From NCBI GenBank assembly GCA_964549785.1, contig CAZJXA010000009.1, positions 1 to 34,315 of the forward strand: 34,315 nt of DNA, given 5' to 3'. This document shows, piece by piece, positions 8,542 through 16,432 of the stretch. The stretch is from JBEIUO01 sp964549785 (GTDB lineage: Bacteria; Planctomycetota; Phycisphaerae; Phycisphaerales; UBA1924). Below the pieces are notes generated by a model. That model was not told the DNA's origin and did not search any database. It worked only from the letters and a program-made list of their open reading frames with translations. Both the position numbers and the translations under genes were made by a program. Each line of letters begins with the position of its first letter. The first letter of the stretch is position 1.

Positions 8542-11003
8542 AAACGGTGGCGCGTTGCCGGCTCCCTGGAGCGGGAAGGTCGTTCTTAAAGTGCGCCCGT
8601 TGCGCGGTCGTGTGTTTTCTTATGGCGGGGTGCTGCGTGACCACGACACGGGCCCAGCCAGCAGAGAGCGACGCTCCCATCGGTGGAAACGTGGTGGGAG
8701 AGGAACTGCGCGCGAAGGCTCCCGACGCCGCCGTGACCAATGACAACCGGCCGAACATCGACCTGATCGAATGGGGTTGGGGGCGGTTTGAGGAGGGCGT
8801 TCCGGCCGAGACATTCGTGCCGCTGACCGTGTGGCTTTCGAGCGGGGAAGAGGCCTGGAGCGGGACGCTTCGGCTGACGTACAGCCAGGACCGGACGCAG
8901 CAGACCGTGATCGCCGTGCCCGTCAGCACCACACCGGGGCGTTCGACGCCGGTCGAATTGACGGCGGTCTTCCCAGCCAGTTGCGAGGGGGCGGTCGCGG
9001 AACTGGTGGATACCAGGCGGCGGGATCGTCGGACGTTCTCCACGTTCCCGTCATCGCTGGAGTTGCCGTTCCCGATGGCGTCGTCATCGTCCAACCGGAT
9101 CCTGGTGGTCGGCGAATCCAATGCGCGAACCCTGTGGGAACGCCTGACGGTCGATGAACTTGAGGGCAACGAGGAGGCGGTGCGGGCGGGGCAGAGCCCG
9201 CCCGCATACAACGCGGCCTGGCGACATGGCACACCCGCCGACGCTCGCGAGGCGTATGTGAAGCAGGCGGTCGCGACCAACGTCCGACCGGAACGCCTGC
9301 CGTACGCGTGGGCGGCGTACGAGGGCGTGGCGCTCGTGATATTGGGCCAGGACGCGTGGGGACGAATGGACCCGCGAGGCCGCTCGGCCCTCCAGACGTG
9401 GGTGTGGAGCGGGGGGCGGCTGCTGCTTGAGGCCGACGGCGCGGGGAGCGTGTGGGCCAACGTATTTCCGTCATGGGCGGGTGAGACACCGATTGCGCTC
9501 AACGAGCAATCGAGGATGACGGTACCCGCGCGGCTGATGGATCTGCCCGAGTCGGTCGCGGCGTTGCCCCCCTCGCAGCGGCCGCTGGAGGCGTCCTCGT
9601 CGCCGGTGTTGGCTCGACGGATCGAACTCTCGGCGCGGGGCAAGGCGGACGGATGGCGCATCGCGTGGCCTGCGGGCGACGACGACTCCGGCGGCTCGGG
9701 CGTTCTTGCGGTGGGCCCGGCCGGCTTTGGGATGGTGGGGGTGCTGTCGGCGGACCCGCTCCGAATCGCGGGCGGGATTGAAAGCGCGCAGATCCGGCGA
9801 TTGTGGCGGGAGGCGATGCTCGAAGTGGTCACCGCCAAAGACTCGCAGGCCGAGGCGTGGGGGTGGTATGGCGCGGCATCGGCGCCGGACATGGAGATGG
9901 GAAGCGCGCTCACGGATGCGATGAATCTGACCGCCCTTGGCCAGGCGCTCGGGTCGGGTGTTTTCTTTGTTCTGGTGGGCGGGGTCGGTGTGTTGGCGTT
10001 CTTGGTCGGCCCCGGTGATTGGTTCATCCTTAGAAAAGTGCGGAAGTCGCACCTCTCGTGGGCGACGGCCTTGGTGTGGACGGGCCTCGCGTCCGGGTTT
10101 GCCTATGTGGCCCCTTCGTTGGTGCGTTCGGGCGGGACCGAGTACGGCCGCGTGCGGGTGGTCGACACATTGGCGATCGAACCGCCGGTCACGGCATCGG
10201 CGGTGGTGAGCGGAGTCTTCGGGGCGACATCCCGCAGCGTGCGGGTGGTGGATGAAGGGCCGGGAACGTTTACCCGAGGCGTGTCGGCGTTGCAATCTTG
10301 GAGCGACACCGCCCGCACGTTCGGCCCCTTGGCGGTGGTTCAGCGATCGAGCCGGTATGACCCGTCGCTGCGGGAGAGCGTGGTCGCCGAACTGGGTCTC
10401 GGGCAATGGACGTTCCGCACGCTGCTCACCCAGACGCCCGCTCGTGCCGACCCTACGGCGGTGAGCGCCCGGTTGGCGGGCGACCCGGATGAGCCCGAGG
10501 TGCTCTTGCTGAATGTGCCGGTCGGAGCCACAATTCATTCCGGACGCCTCGCGTGGCGGGGGAAGCAGTTCGAGTTGACGTTCGAGCCGGGTGAAGCGGG
10601 CGCTGGGGGCGTCGGGGATGTGGAAGGTCAAGCGCTCACGGGCACCCGACGGCTGGAGACGCGCCGGGGGGTGGCGCGGCCGCTCGTGACGCCCGCCCCC
10701 AATCTGGATGGGGCCGTGGCCGGACAGTCCGCGCCCGGTTATCCGTACATGACGGCACAGATGAACCCGGTGGCGCCGAGTCTTTCGATGATGGGACCGA
10801 TGCAGCGGTCACAGGGGATGGCCCAGCGCAACCAGGCGGATTGGGCGTTGGTGGTGGTGCGGATGTCGGGAGCGGGCCTCGCCACGCCCGAGGAATCGGG
10901 CATCGACTATCGCGAGCGTACCTATCTCCGTATCGCCGTGCCGGTGCCGCCGGGCTTTGCTGACCAGGAAACCCTCGACGAGTTGCCCGGAACGACGCCA
11001 TGA
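8538..11003 (+). CDS. Exported membrane protein of unknown function, two TM helices
   Basis: Translation starts at GTG 8538, overlapping the previous stop (GTGA). The N-terminus of the 821-residue product looks like a signal sequence: a basic region, then CAVVCFLMAGCC, which could be a lipobox or be cleaved near TRA-Q. A large soluble region of about 430 residues follows. Two helices at about 470-492 and 505-526 flank the basic loop RKVRKSH, so the loop should face the cytoplasm and both large domains the periplasm. Near residues 734-765 is a methionine-rich patch that includes LSMMGPMQRSQGMAQRNQ. No known domain was recognised. Its place between a BatA-type protein and an ABC transporter, with 4-nt overlaps on both sides, implies it belongs to the same machine. 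Confidence 0.82.
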   Translation: MKTVARCRLPGAGRSFLKCARCAVVCFLMAGCCVTTTRAQPAESDAPIGGNVVGEELRAKAPDAAVTNDNRPNIDLIEWGWGRFEEGVPAETFVPLTVWLSSGEEAWSGTLRLTYSQDRTQQTVIAVPVSTTPGRSTPVELTAVFPASCEGAVAELVDTRRRDRRTFSTFPSSLELPFPMASSSSNRILVVGESNARTLWERLTVDELEGNEEAVRAGQSPPAYNAAWRHGTPADAREAYVKQAVATNVRPERLPYAWAAYEGVALVILGQDAWGRMDPRGRSALQTWVWSGGRLLLEADGAGSVWANVFPSWAGETPIALNEQSRMTVPARLMDLPESVAALPPSQRPLEASSSPVLARRIELSARGKADGWRIAWPAGDDDSGGSGVLAVGPAGFGMVGVLSADPLRIAGGIESAQIRRLWREAMLEVVTAKDSQAEAWGWYGAASAPDMEMGSALTDAMNLTALGQALGSGVFFVLVGGVGVLAFLVGPGDWFILRKVRKSHLSWATALVWTGLASGFAYVAPSLVRSGGTEYGRVRVVDTLAIEPPVTASAVVSGVFGATSRSVRVVDEGPGTFTRGVSALQSWSDTARTFGPLAVVQRSSRYDPSLRESVVAELGLGQWTFRTLLTQTPARADPTAVSARLAGDPDEPEVLLLNVPVGATIHSGRLAWRGKQFELTFEPGEAGAGGVGDVEGQALTGTRRLETRRGVARPLVTPAPNLDGAVAGQSAPGYPYMTAQMNPVAPSLSMMGPMQRSQGMAQRNQADWALVVVRMSGAGLATPEESGIDYRERTYLRIAVPVPPGFADQETLDELPGTTP

Positions 11004-11953
11004 TCGAAACCAAGAAACTGACCAAGACCTTCGGCTCCCTCGTGGCCCTCGATGCGCTCACGCTCTCGATCGCGCCCGGGGAAGTGTTCGGGTTCATCGG
11101 GCCCAACGGCGCGGGCAAATCCACCACCATGAAGATCTTGTCGTGCCTCCTGAAACAGGACAGTGGCGAGGCCAGCGTCTGCGGCTTCGACGTCCGCAGC
11201 CGCGGCGACGACATCCGGCGGGTCATCGGCTACATGCCGGATTTTCTGGGCGTCTACGACGACCTCACGGTGGACGAGTACCTCCAGTTCTTTGCATCGG
11301 CGTTCCGCATCCCCCGCCAGCAGCGGCGCCGGGTGGTTGATGAAGTCGTGTCGTTGACCGACCTCAAAGAAAAGAAGAACGCCCTCGTGGACAGCCTCTC
11401 CCGCGGCATGCAGCAACGGTTGGGGGTGGCCCGCGTGCTGATCCACGACCCCAAGGTCTTGTTCCTGGATGAGCCCGCCAGCGGCCTCGACCCACGGGCC
11501 CGCATCGAGATGCGGAGCCTTCTCCTGGAACTCGGGCGGATGGGCAAGACCCTGATGGTCTCGTCGCACATCCTCAGCGAACTCGCCGAGATGTGCTCGT
11601 CGATCGGGATCATCGAGCGCGGCAAGTTGCTCTACAGCGGCTCCATCACCGATGCCTTCGAGCGGACCCGCGTTCTCAGCGGGGTGAGCGAGCGGATTCG
11701 GGTGCAGCTCGACGAGGCCTCGCTGCCGGCGGCCGTCGTGGCGTCTCACCTCACACTCGATCGGCGGGTGCGGAAGGCGACGGCCGATGAGACCGCCGGT
11801 GAGGTCTTGGTCGAACTGGGCGAGGACGGGCTGGGGCATCAGTTTCTGATCGACCTGATCGCGGGCGCGGGCGGGCGCATCCGCGGCTTCTTCCCAGAGA
11901 CCGTGCGGCTGGAGGACGCGTTCCTCAAACTCACGACCGGGGCTTTGCAGTGA
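11000..11953 (+). CDS. ABC transporter ATP-binding protein (ABC-2 type)
   Basis: A 317-residue single nucleotide-binding domain with a C-terminal extension. Walker A is GPNGAGKST at 34-42, the signature is LSRGMQQRLG at 133-142, Walker B is VLFLDEP at 153-159, and the switch His is H190 in SSHILSE. The Q-loop position reads GYMPDF, with Asp where Gln is classical; many ABC-2 exporters of the CcmA/NatA group vary here. The family powers export or membrane-remodelling permeases. The gene overlaps its upstream neighbour by ATGA and the permease gene downstream by GTGA, so all three are probably translated together. The substrate is unknown; linkage to MoxR/VWA genes suggests an envelope or surface function. 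Confidence 0.95.
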   Translation: MIETKKLTKTFGSLVALDALTLSIAPGEVFGFIGPNGAGKSTTMKILSCLLKQDSGEASVCGFDVRSRGDDIRRVIGYMPDFLGVYDDLTVDEYLQFFASAFRIPRQQRRRVVDEVVSLTDLKEKKNALVDSLSRGMQQRLGVARVLIHDPKVLFLDEPASGLDPRARIEMRSLLLELGRMGKTLMVSSHILSELAEMCSSIGIIERGKLLYSGSITDAFERTRVLSGVSERIRVQLDEASLPAAVVASHLTLDRRVRKATADETAGEVLVELGEDGLGHQFLIDLIAGAGGRIRGFFPETVRLEDAFLKLTTGALQ

Positions 11954-13944
11954 GCGACATCAGCCCGGCGGCGGACCTTGCCGCAGCGACACCGACAACG
12001 ACGGAACCCCGCGCCCCCGCCGCGCACCTTCCGAGACGCCCGCCGTGGTGGCACGGGCTGAAGCCCTCGGAACTCGCGATGTCGATCCCGGGGCCGATCT
12101 TCCAGAAGGAAGTCCGCACCGCGGGCCGAAAGGGCTCGACCTACCTGATCCGCGGGCTCTACGTCGGCGCGATGCTGGCGGTCGTCTCGCTGGTCTTTCT
12201 GGTCGTGACCTCCAACCACGGAGACCAGGCGGGTGCGGCCGAATTGATGCAATCCACGCAGATGGTGGCGCCGGCGGTCACGCACGGGGTGGTCTGGTTC
12301 CAGTTTGTGGCCCTGACACTCGTCGCCGCGATCGCGAGTTCTTCCGCGATCTGTGATGAGCGGCGGGCGGGAACGCTCGCGGCGTTGATGACGACGCCGC
12401 TGAAAGCCTGGCAGATCGTGATGGGCAAGATGACCGGCAGCCTCGTCCAGATCGCGGTCCTCTTGATGGCCGCGGCCCCGCTTCTGCTGGCGATCCGGGT
12501 GTTCGGCGGTTTGACGGCCCGGACGGTGGTTCTCAGCGTCACGCTGACCCTTTTGCACGCGGTGCTGGCGTCGATGCTCGCGATTTTTTACTCGATCCGG
12601 GCCCGGCGGGCGACGGGGGCGTTTCTGGTGGCCCTGCTCTCCCTCGCTCTCATCCAGGCGGGCCCGCCGCTGGTGGCGTACGCCGCGGACGAGTTGCTGA
12701 AAGAATTCGGGAGTTCGCTGTTCGCGGTGCTGGGCTTCGAGTTCAACGCTCTCGCGTGGATTGTGGTGACGGCGACCCCCGCGGCCCTTGAAATCTCGAT
12801 CATGGCGGAAGCGTTCGGAACGCTCCCCGGGGTGCCCGCCGGAGTGGTCAACTGGTTGTGGGCCGTGAACTCAGTTTATCTTCTCGTGTGGATTGCTCTT
12901 TTGTTCGGCCTGTCTTCAATGGTCTTGCGGAGGGTCTTGAACGCGGAGGCGGCGGGCACGGCACCGGTCAAGGTGGCGGGGCTGCCTAAACGGACGAAGC
13001 GAATGCTGGTAACGCCGGTGGCCGACAGCGCCGCCCCCGCGTCCGGCGCCCCGGTAGCCGCTTCAACCCAGGACGGGGCGGAACGCAGCAACCAATTCAG
13101 CCGCGACGTCGACGACAACCCCGTGATGTGGCGGGAATTGCGGCAGGCGACCTTCACCAAGCCCGTCCACCTGTGGGTGGCGGGGGGCGTGTGCGGGGCG
13201 ATGCTGCTTTTCCTGTATATCCGCGTGGGGATGCGGGACGAGTCGCTCCACTATGTGATCGTGCTCATCTGCGCCATCGTTTCGTTGGCACTCTCGGCCA
13301 TCGGAACCACCTCGGGCATCTCGGGTGAGCGCGAGGCCCGGTCGTGGGACGCGCTCTTGACGACACCGCTGAGCGCGCGCGAGATCGTGTGGGGAAAGTT
13401 TCTGGGGGCGGTCCGCAAGCAGTGGTTCACGCCCGCGCTCCTGCTCACGCACCTCGTGATCGCGGGAACCCTGGGCGGCGGGCTGAACCTTTCTTGGGTT
13501 CTTTTGATACCCGTGCTGCTCGGGCCGATCGCGGCGTTCGGGGCGACGGGCGTCCTGTTGAGCCTCGTCTGCAAGAAAAGCAGTCTGGCGGCGACGCTCA
13601 ATTTTTTCCTGGCGATCGGCCTTTATCTCATCACGCCGTTAACCCTCATCGCTCTCTCCGAACTCTCGAACACCCCGGTGTTTCGCGACACGGTGAAGTC
13701 CGCGGCGGAGAGCACCCTGATCGTGAACCCCGCCACCATGGCCTACTTGGTGGTGGATGGAGCCTCGAAACTGACCTACCCGTTCCACCTCGGTTCGTAC
13801 GAGGTGTTCGACCTCTTCCGGCTTTCGTTCTGGAACTTCACGGGGTTGGTGTTCGCGGTGGCGCTCGGCTACGCCGTGGTCACCGCGACCGCGCTCGCGA
13901 TGGCGTCGGCACGCCTCGCGTACCTCACCGGTCGGGCGCGATAG
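11950..13944 (+). CDS. ABC-2 permease made of two homologous halves
   Basis: A 664-residue polytopic membrane protein starting at GTG within the stop of the ATPase gene. It shows internal duplication. PIFQKEVR (49-56) corresponds to PVMWRELR (391-398), and LAALMTTPLKAWQIVMGK (143-160) corresponds to WDALLTTPLSAREIVWGK (466-483). Each half carries roughly six hydrophobic segments, so a single polypeptide may supply both membrane halves of the transporter with two copies of the ATPase. The first 45 residues are Pro/Ala/Thr-rich and probably cytoplasmic, and a Pro/Ala-rich linker of about 50 residues (335-385) joins the halves. The transported substrate cannot be deduced. This is the last gene of cluster A; the next gene is convergent. 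Confidence 0.9.
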   Translation: MSDISPAADLAAATPTTTEPRAPAAHLPRRPPWWHGLKPSELAMSIPGPIFQKEVRTAGRKGSTYLIRGLYVGAMLAVVSLVFLVVTSNHGDQAGAAELMQSTQMVAPAVTHGVVWFQFVALTLVAAIASSSAICDERRAGTLAALMTTPLKAWQIVMGKMTGSLVQIAVLLMAAAPLLLAIRVFGGLTARTVVLSVTLTLLHAVLASMLAIFYSIRARRATGAFLVALLSLALIQAGPPLVAYAADELLKEFGSSLFAVLGFEFNALAWIVVTATPAALEISIMAEAFGTLPGVPAGVVNWLWAVNSVYLLVWIALLFGLSSMVLRRVLNAEAAGTAPVKVAGLPKRTKRMLVTPVADSAAPASGAPVAASTQDGAERSNQFSRDVDDNPVMWRELRQATFTKPVHLWVAGGVCGAMLLFLYIRVGMRDESLHYVIVLICAIVSLALSAIGTTSGISGEREARSWDALLTTPLSAREIVWGKFLGAVRKQWFTPALLLTHLVIAGTLGGGLNLSWVLLIPVLLGPIAAFGATGVLLSLVCKKSSLAATLNFFLAIGLYLITPLTLIALSELSNTPVFRDTVKSAAESTLIVNPATMAYLVVDGASKLTYPFHLGSYEVFDLFRLSFWNFTGLVFAVALGYAVVTATALAMASARLAYLTGRAR

Positions 13945-14042
13945 CGGGGGTTCACTGAAAGAGCGTCGGGTGCCGGTCGTGTCGGCTAAACAGCGGCCTT
14001 CACCGCCTGCTACGACAGACGACGCCGCTCCGGGTCCGCACA

Positions 14043-15026
14043 CTACCACGTGCTCGTGTCGATCTCGCGACCGTCGAAATCCCGGCCTTGCAGCCCGCCG
14101 CGGGTCCAGCGAAGGTAGCCGATAAGACTGGGTGTCCCGCCGCCGGGCGTGGGCGGATCGGTCGCCGAAGGTTGATAGGAATAGGTTGTGGGGGAGGGCG
14201 ATCGGGGACTGGTTGGTCTAAATCCCGGATTGCATTTGGCCGTCTGCCGCACCGCGGCGTGGCCGTCCGCGGCCAGCATCAGCGGACGGGCCTGCGCAAA
14301 CGCGAAGTAGATGGGATTGACCGAGAAGTGACGCTGGGCCGATTCGTAGAGGTGGACCTTCTGCGATGGAAAGGCGACCTCGGCAAGCGGCCGGCCCCGA
14401 AGGATGCCCGAGACCTGGCCGTTCAACGTGTATTGGTTGTGCGTGGACCCCTGACTGATGCCCGGGTTCAGATTGTCGGCGCGATCCGGTGAATAGAAGG
14501 CCGGGCCGGGCTCATAACTGCTCTGAAAACCCTGACGGACGAGTCCGCCCGCGAACGGATCGCGCGACAGCGCGACGAGCGACGCGTGGGCCGGAGAAAC
14601 GAACGGTTGTAGCGGGAGCGAAACGTCACCGTAGTCGGCGAGCACCAGATGGCTGTAAAGGATGTGGGGGAGCCAACCGGTCTGAACCGGGAAGAGAGCG
14701 CCGCCGGGAGCCCGCCGGCGGAGGATGTCGACGGCTTGGGCCGAAGCGGCCTCGAGATCATTGCCACCCAACGCCTGGGAACGGAGGTCGGCAAACGTGG
14801 AGTCGGGCAGTACCCCGCCCGGCCACGAGAACGACCAGTAGCGGTCGGCGTTATCGGCTTGATACGAAGCGGTTAACGTCGTGATGGCCTTGAGGTTGTT
14901 CAGCGACTCGTTGAGTTGGGCGCTGCGGCGGGTCCGCTGGGAGCCGACAACCAGCAGGGCGACGAGCGTGCCAAGGACGAGAACAAGCGTGAGCAGTTCA
15001 ATCAGGCTGAAGCCGCGGCGGTTCAT
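14043..15026 (-). CDS. Pseudopilin-like protein with prepilin leader (copy 1)
   Basis: A 327-residue protein with a type II secretion/type IV pilin leader: MNRRG is followed by FSLIELLTLVLVLGTLVALL. Prepilin peptidase should cut after Gly5, and Glu sits at +5 as required. After the N-terminal helix come TRRSAQLNESLNNLK and a long globular domain, including ARPLMLAADGHA, similar to the DG motif of the large planctomycete pilin-like families. The protein ends with LRWTRGGLQGRDFDG, shared with its paralog upstream. AGAAGGA precedes the ATG on the - strand, with short spacing. A TACAAT hexamer at 15070-15075 (- strand) could be a -10 box, but no good -35 is present. It could be a minor pilin or a surface filament subunit; no other pilus genes are present nearby. 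Confidence 0.85.
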   Translation of the reverse strand: MNRRGFSLIELLTLVLVLGTLVALLVVGSQRTRRSAQLNESLNNLKAITTLTASYQADNADRYWSFSWPGGVLPDSTFADLRSQALGGNDLEAASAQAVDILRRRAPGGALFPVQTGWLPHILYSHLVLADYGDVSLPLQPFVSPAHASLVALSRDPFAGGLVRQGFQSSYEPGPAFYSPDRADNLNPGISQGSTHNQYTLNGQVSGILRGRPLAEVAFPSQKVHLYESAQRHFSVNPIYFAFAQARPLMLAADGHAAVRQTAKCNPGFRPTSPRSPSPTTYSYQPSATDPPTPGGGTPSLIGYLRWTRGGLQGRDFDGREIDTSTW

Positions 15027-15107
15027 GGGTCCTTCTTTCGTTCGATAGAGAGGTGTGCGGAAGAAGTTGATTGTACAAGCGGCGACGGGGGCGGTTGCGG
15101 ACCACCG

Positions 15108-16115
15108 TTACCACGCGGACGTGTCGATTTCCTGCCCGTCAAAGTCTCGGCCCTGCAGCCCGCCGCGGGTCCAGCGGAGGTAGCCTTGGAGGGTCGCGGA
15201 GGAGCCTCCGCCCGGGGTGGGCGGGTCGCCGCGATCAGAGTCGGGAGAATATGAATACCTGGTTGGGAAGGTTGACCGGGGAGTTCCCGGCCGGAAGCCC
15301 GGCAGACATTTCGCGGTGTTGCGAGGTGTTGCGTGCCCGTCTACGGCCAGTACCAGCGGTCGGGCTTGGGTGAATGCGAAGTAGATAGAGCTGACGCCGA
15401 AGTGGCGTTGAGCGCGATCATACATGAAGGCCTTCTGCGACGGGAAGGCCACGTCCGCGAGCGATCGGCCGCCGAGCACGTTGTTTTGCCCGGGGCCACT
15501 GAACTGCCAGGAGTTTTGTGTACCTGCCTGGACCAGCGTATTGCGGCCCGGTCCGTCGCCCCTGTCCGGAGAATAAAAGGCGGTGCCCAACTCGTAACTG
15601 CTGCTGAAGGCAAAGCGCCAATAGGGGTCGTCGATTCCGCCCGCGAACGGGTTGCGGGCACGGTTCACGAGATAGGAGTCAGCGGGGGAAACAAGCGTCC
15701 ACATCGGGAGAGGCCGGGCCGCGTAGTCGGCGAGCACAATCGGGTTCAAAAAGATGTGAGGAATCCAGGAAGAAATGATCGGGATCCCGGCGTTGCCCGT
15801 CCGCCGCCGGAGGATGTCGATGGCTTGGGCCGAAGCCGCGGCCAAGTCGTCGCCGGACTGGGCGTAGTTTCGCAAGTCGGCGAACTGACTGTCCGGTACG
15901 ACCCCGCGGCGCCACGAGAACGACCAGTATCGGTCGGCGTTGTCGGCGTGATAGGAAGCGGTCAGCGTCGAAAGTTCCTTCAGGTTGCTCAGCGACGCGT
16001 TCAGTTGGGCGCTGCGGCGGGTTCGCTGGCCGCCGACCACGAGCAGCGCCACCAGGGTGCCGACGATCACCAACAGGGTGACCAGTTCGACGATGGTGAA
16101 GCCGCGGCGGTTCAT
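15108..16115 (-). CDS. Pseudopilin-like protein with prepilin leader (copy 2)
   Basis: From ATG 16115 the product has 335 residues; the frame stays open 40 codons further upstream, but the prepilin leader MNRRG followed by FTIVELVTLLVIVGTLVALL fixes the start, and an AGGAAG site lies just before it. Glu is at +5 after the cleavage site. The protein is closely similar to copy 1 from end to end: shared blocks include TLTASYHADNADRYWSFSW, SAQAIDILRRR, ARPLVLAVDGHATP and LRWTRGGLQGRDFDG. It precedes copy 1 on the - strand with an 81-nt gap, so the pair probably arose by tandem duplication and may be cotranscribed. Role as for copy 1: an exported pilin-like subunit of unknown assembly. Confidence 0.86.
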   Translation of the reverse strand: MNRRGFTIVELVTLLVIVGTLVALLVVGGQRTRRSAQLNASLSNLKELSTLTASYHADNADRYWSFSWRRGVVPDSQFADLRNYAQSGDDLAAASAQAIDILRRRTGNAGIPIISSWIPHIFLNPIVLADYAARPLPMWTLVSPADSYLVNRARNPFAGGIDDPYWRFAFSSSYELGTAFYSPDRGDGPGRNTLVQAGTQNSWQFSGPGQNNVLGGRSLADVAFPSQKAFMYDRAQRHFGVSSIYFAFTQARPLVLAVDGHATPRNTAKCLPGFRPGTPRSTFPTRYSYSPDSDRGDPPTPGGGSSATLQGYLRWTRGGLQGRDFDGQEIDTSAW

Positions 16116-16159
16116 GAGGTCTTCCTGTTTGAATCCAACGTCGTAGCACAACAGAGGGG

Positions 16160-16207
16160 TCGATCTCGATGCCGTCAAAGTCGCCCCGTGAAGCCCGACG
16201 GGCCCGG
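16160..16207 (-). pseudogene. Remnant of the 3' end of a third pseudopilin-like gene
   Basis: Read on the - strand, this segment encodes DFDGIEID, matching the DFDGREID and DFDGQEID that end the two intact pseudopilin genes. At DNA level, bases 16160-16182 agree with the corresponding tail of copy 2 at 18 of 23 positions, and similarity continues through the AGCCCG block. The upstream part of the gene is absent and the frame shifts just before the motif. This is best explained as the leftover tail of a deleted third tandem copy. The match is short, so moderate caution applies. Confidence 0.45.
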
Positions 16208-16331
16208 AGTTTTCGCCCTTTCCTGTAACCGGCAACCGCGCATCAACTCCCCGGACCGGCCCAATGCGCCCACTATCCCCGAATCACACCCGATCCGCAA
16301 GTAGAATTCGTGTTAAATCTTCTCAAACCCC

Positions 16332-16360
16332 TTGCAACCTTCCTCAAAACCGGTTGTACT
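16332..16360 (+). promoter_or_regulatory. Candidate sigma-70-type promoter for the dockerin gene
   Basis: TTGCAA at 16332-16337 and TGTACT at 16355-16360 are separated by 17 nt. Each matches the consensus at four of six bases. The predicted transcript would start near 16367 and leave a leader of about 65 nt. This is pattern matching only. Confidence 0.3.
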
Positions 16361-16420
16361 GTGTGGGGGACGCCTCAGAAGGGCGACACTCCAACCGTAG
16401 ATGTAGGCCCACGCACTCGC

Positions 16421-16425
16421 GGAGG
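16421..16425 (+). promoter_or_regulatory. Ribosome-binding site GGAGG for the dockerin gene
   Basis: GGAGG lies 7 nt before the ATG at 16433 and selects that start over in-frame starts further upstream (from 16310). The choice is supported by the signal peptide that begins right there. Confidence 0.75.
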
Positions 16426-16432
16426 TTGCACG

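Larger units (their letters stand above)
16116..16432. other. Intergenic region between divergent genes, with degenerate coding remnant
   Basis: These 317 bases separate the pseudopilin pair (- strand) from the dockerin gene (+ strand). They hold a short remnant of a third pseudopilin copy at 16160-16207, a candidate promoter for the dockerin gene at 16332-16360, and its ribosome-binding site at 16421-16425. Nothing else was seen. Confidence 0.7.

Noticed and set aside
11237..11245. Asp in place of the Q-loop Gln of the ABC ATPase, as a sign of inactivity
   Set aside because: ABC-2 export ATPases of this group often vary at this position, and all other catalytic motifs are intact.
16116..16235. 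Upstream extension of pseudopilin copy 2
   Set aside because: A prepilin leader must be at the N-terminus, and MNRRG with its own ribosome-binding site starts at 16115.
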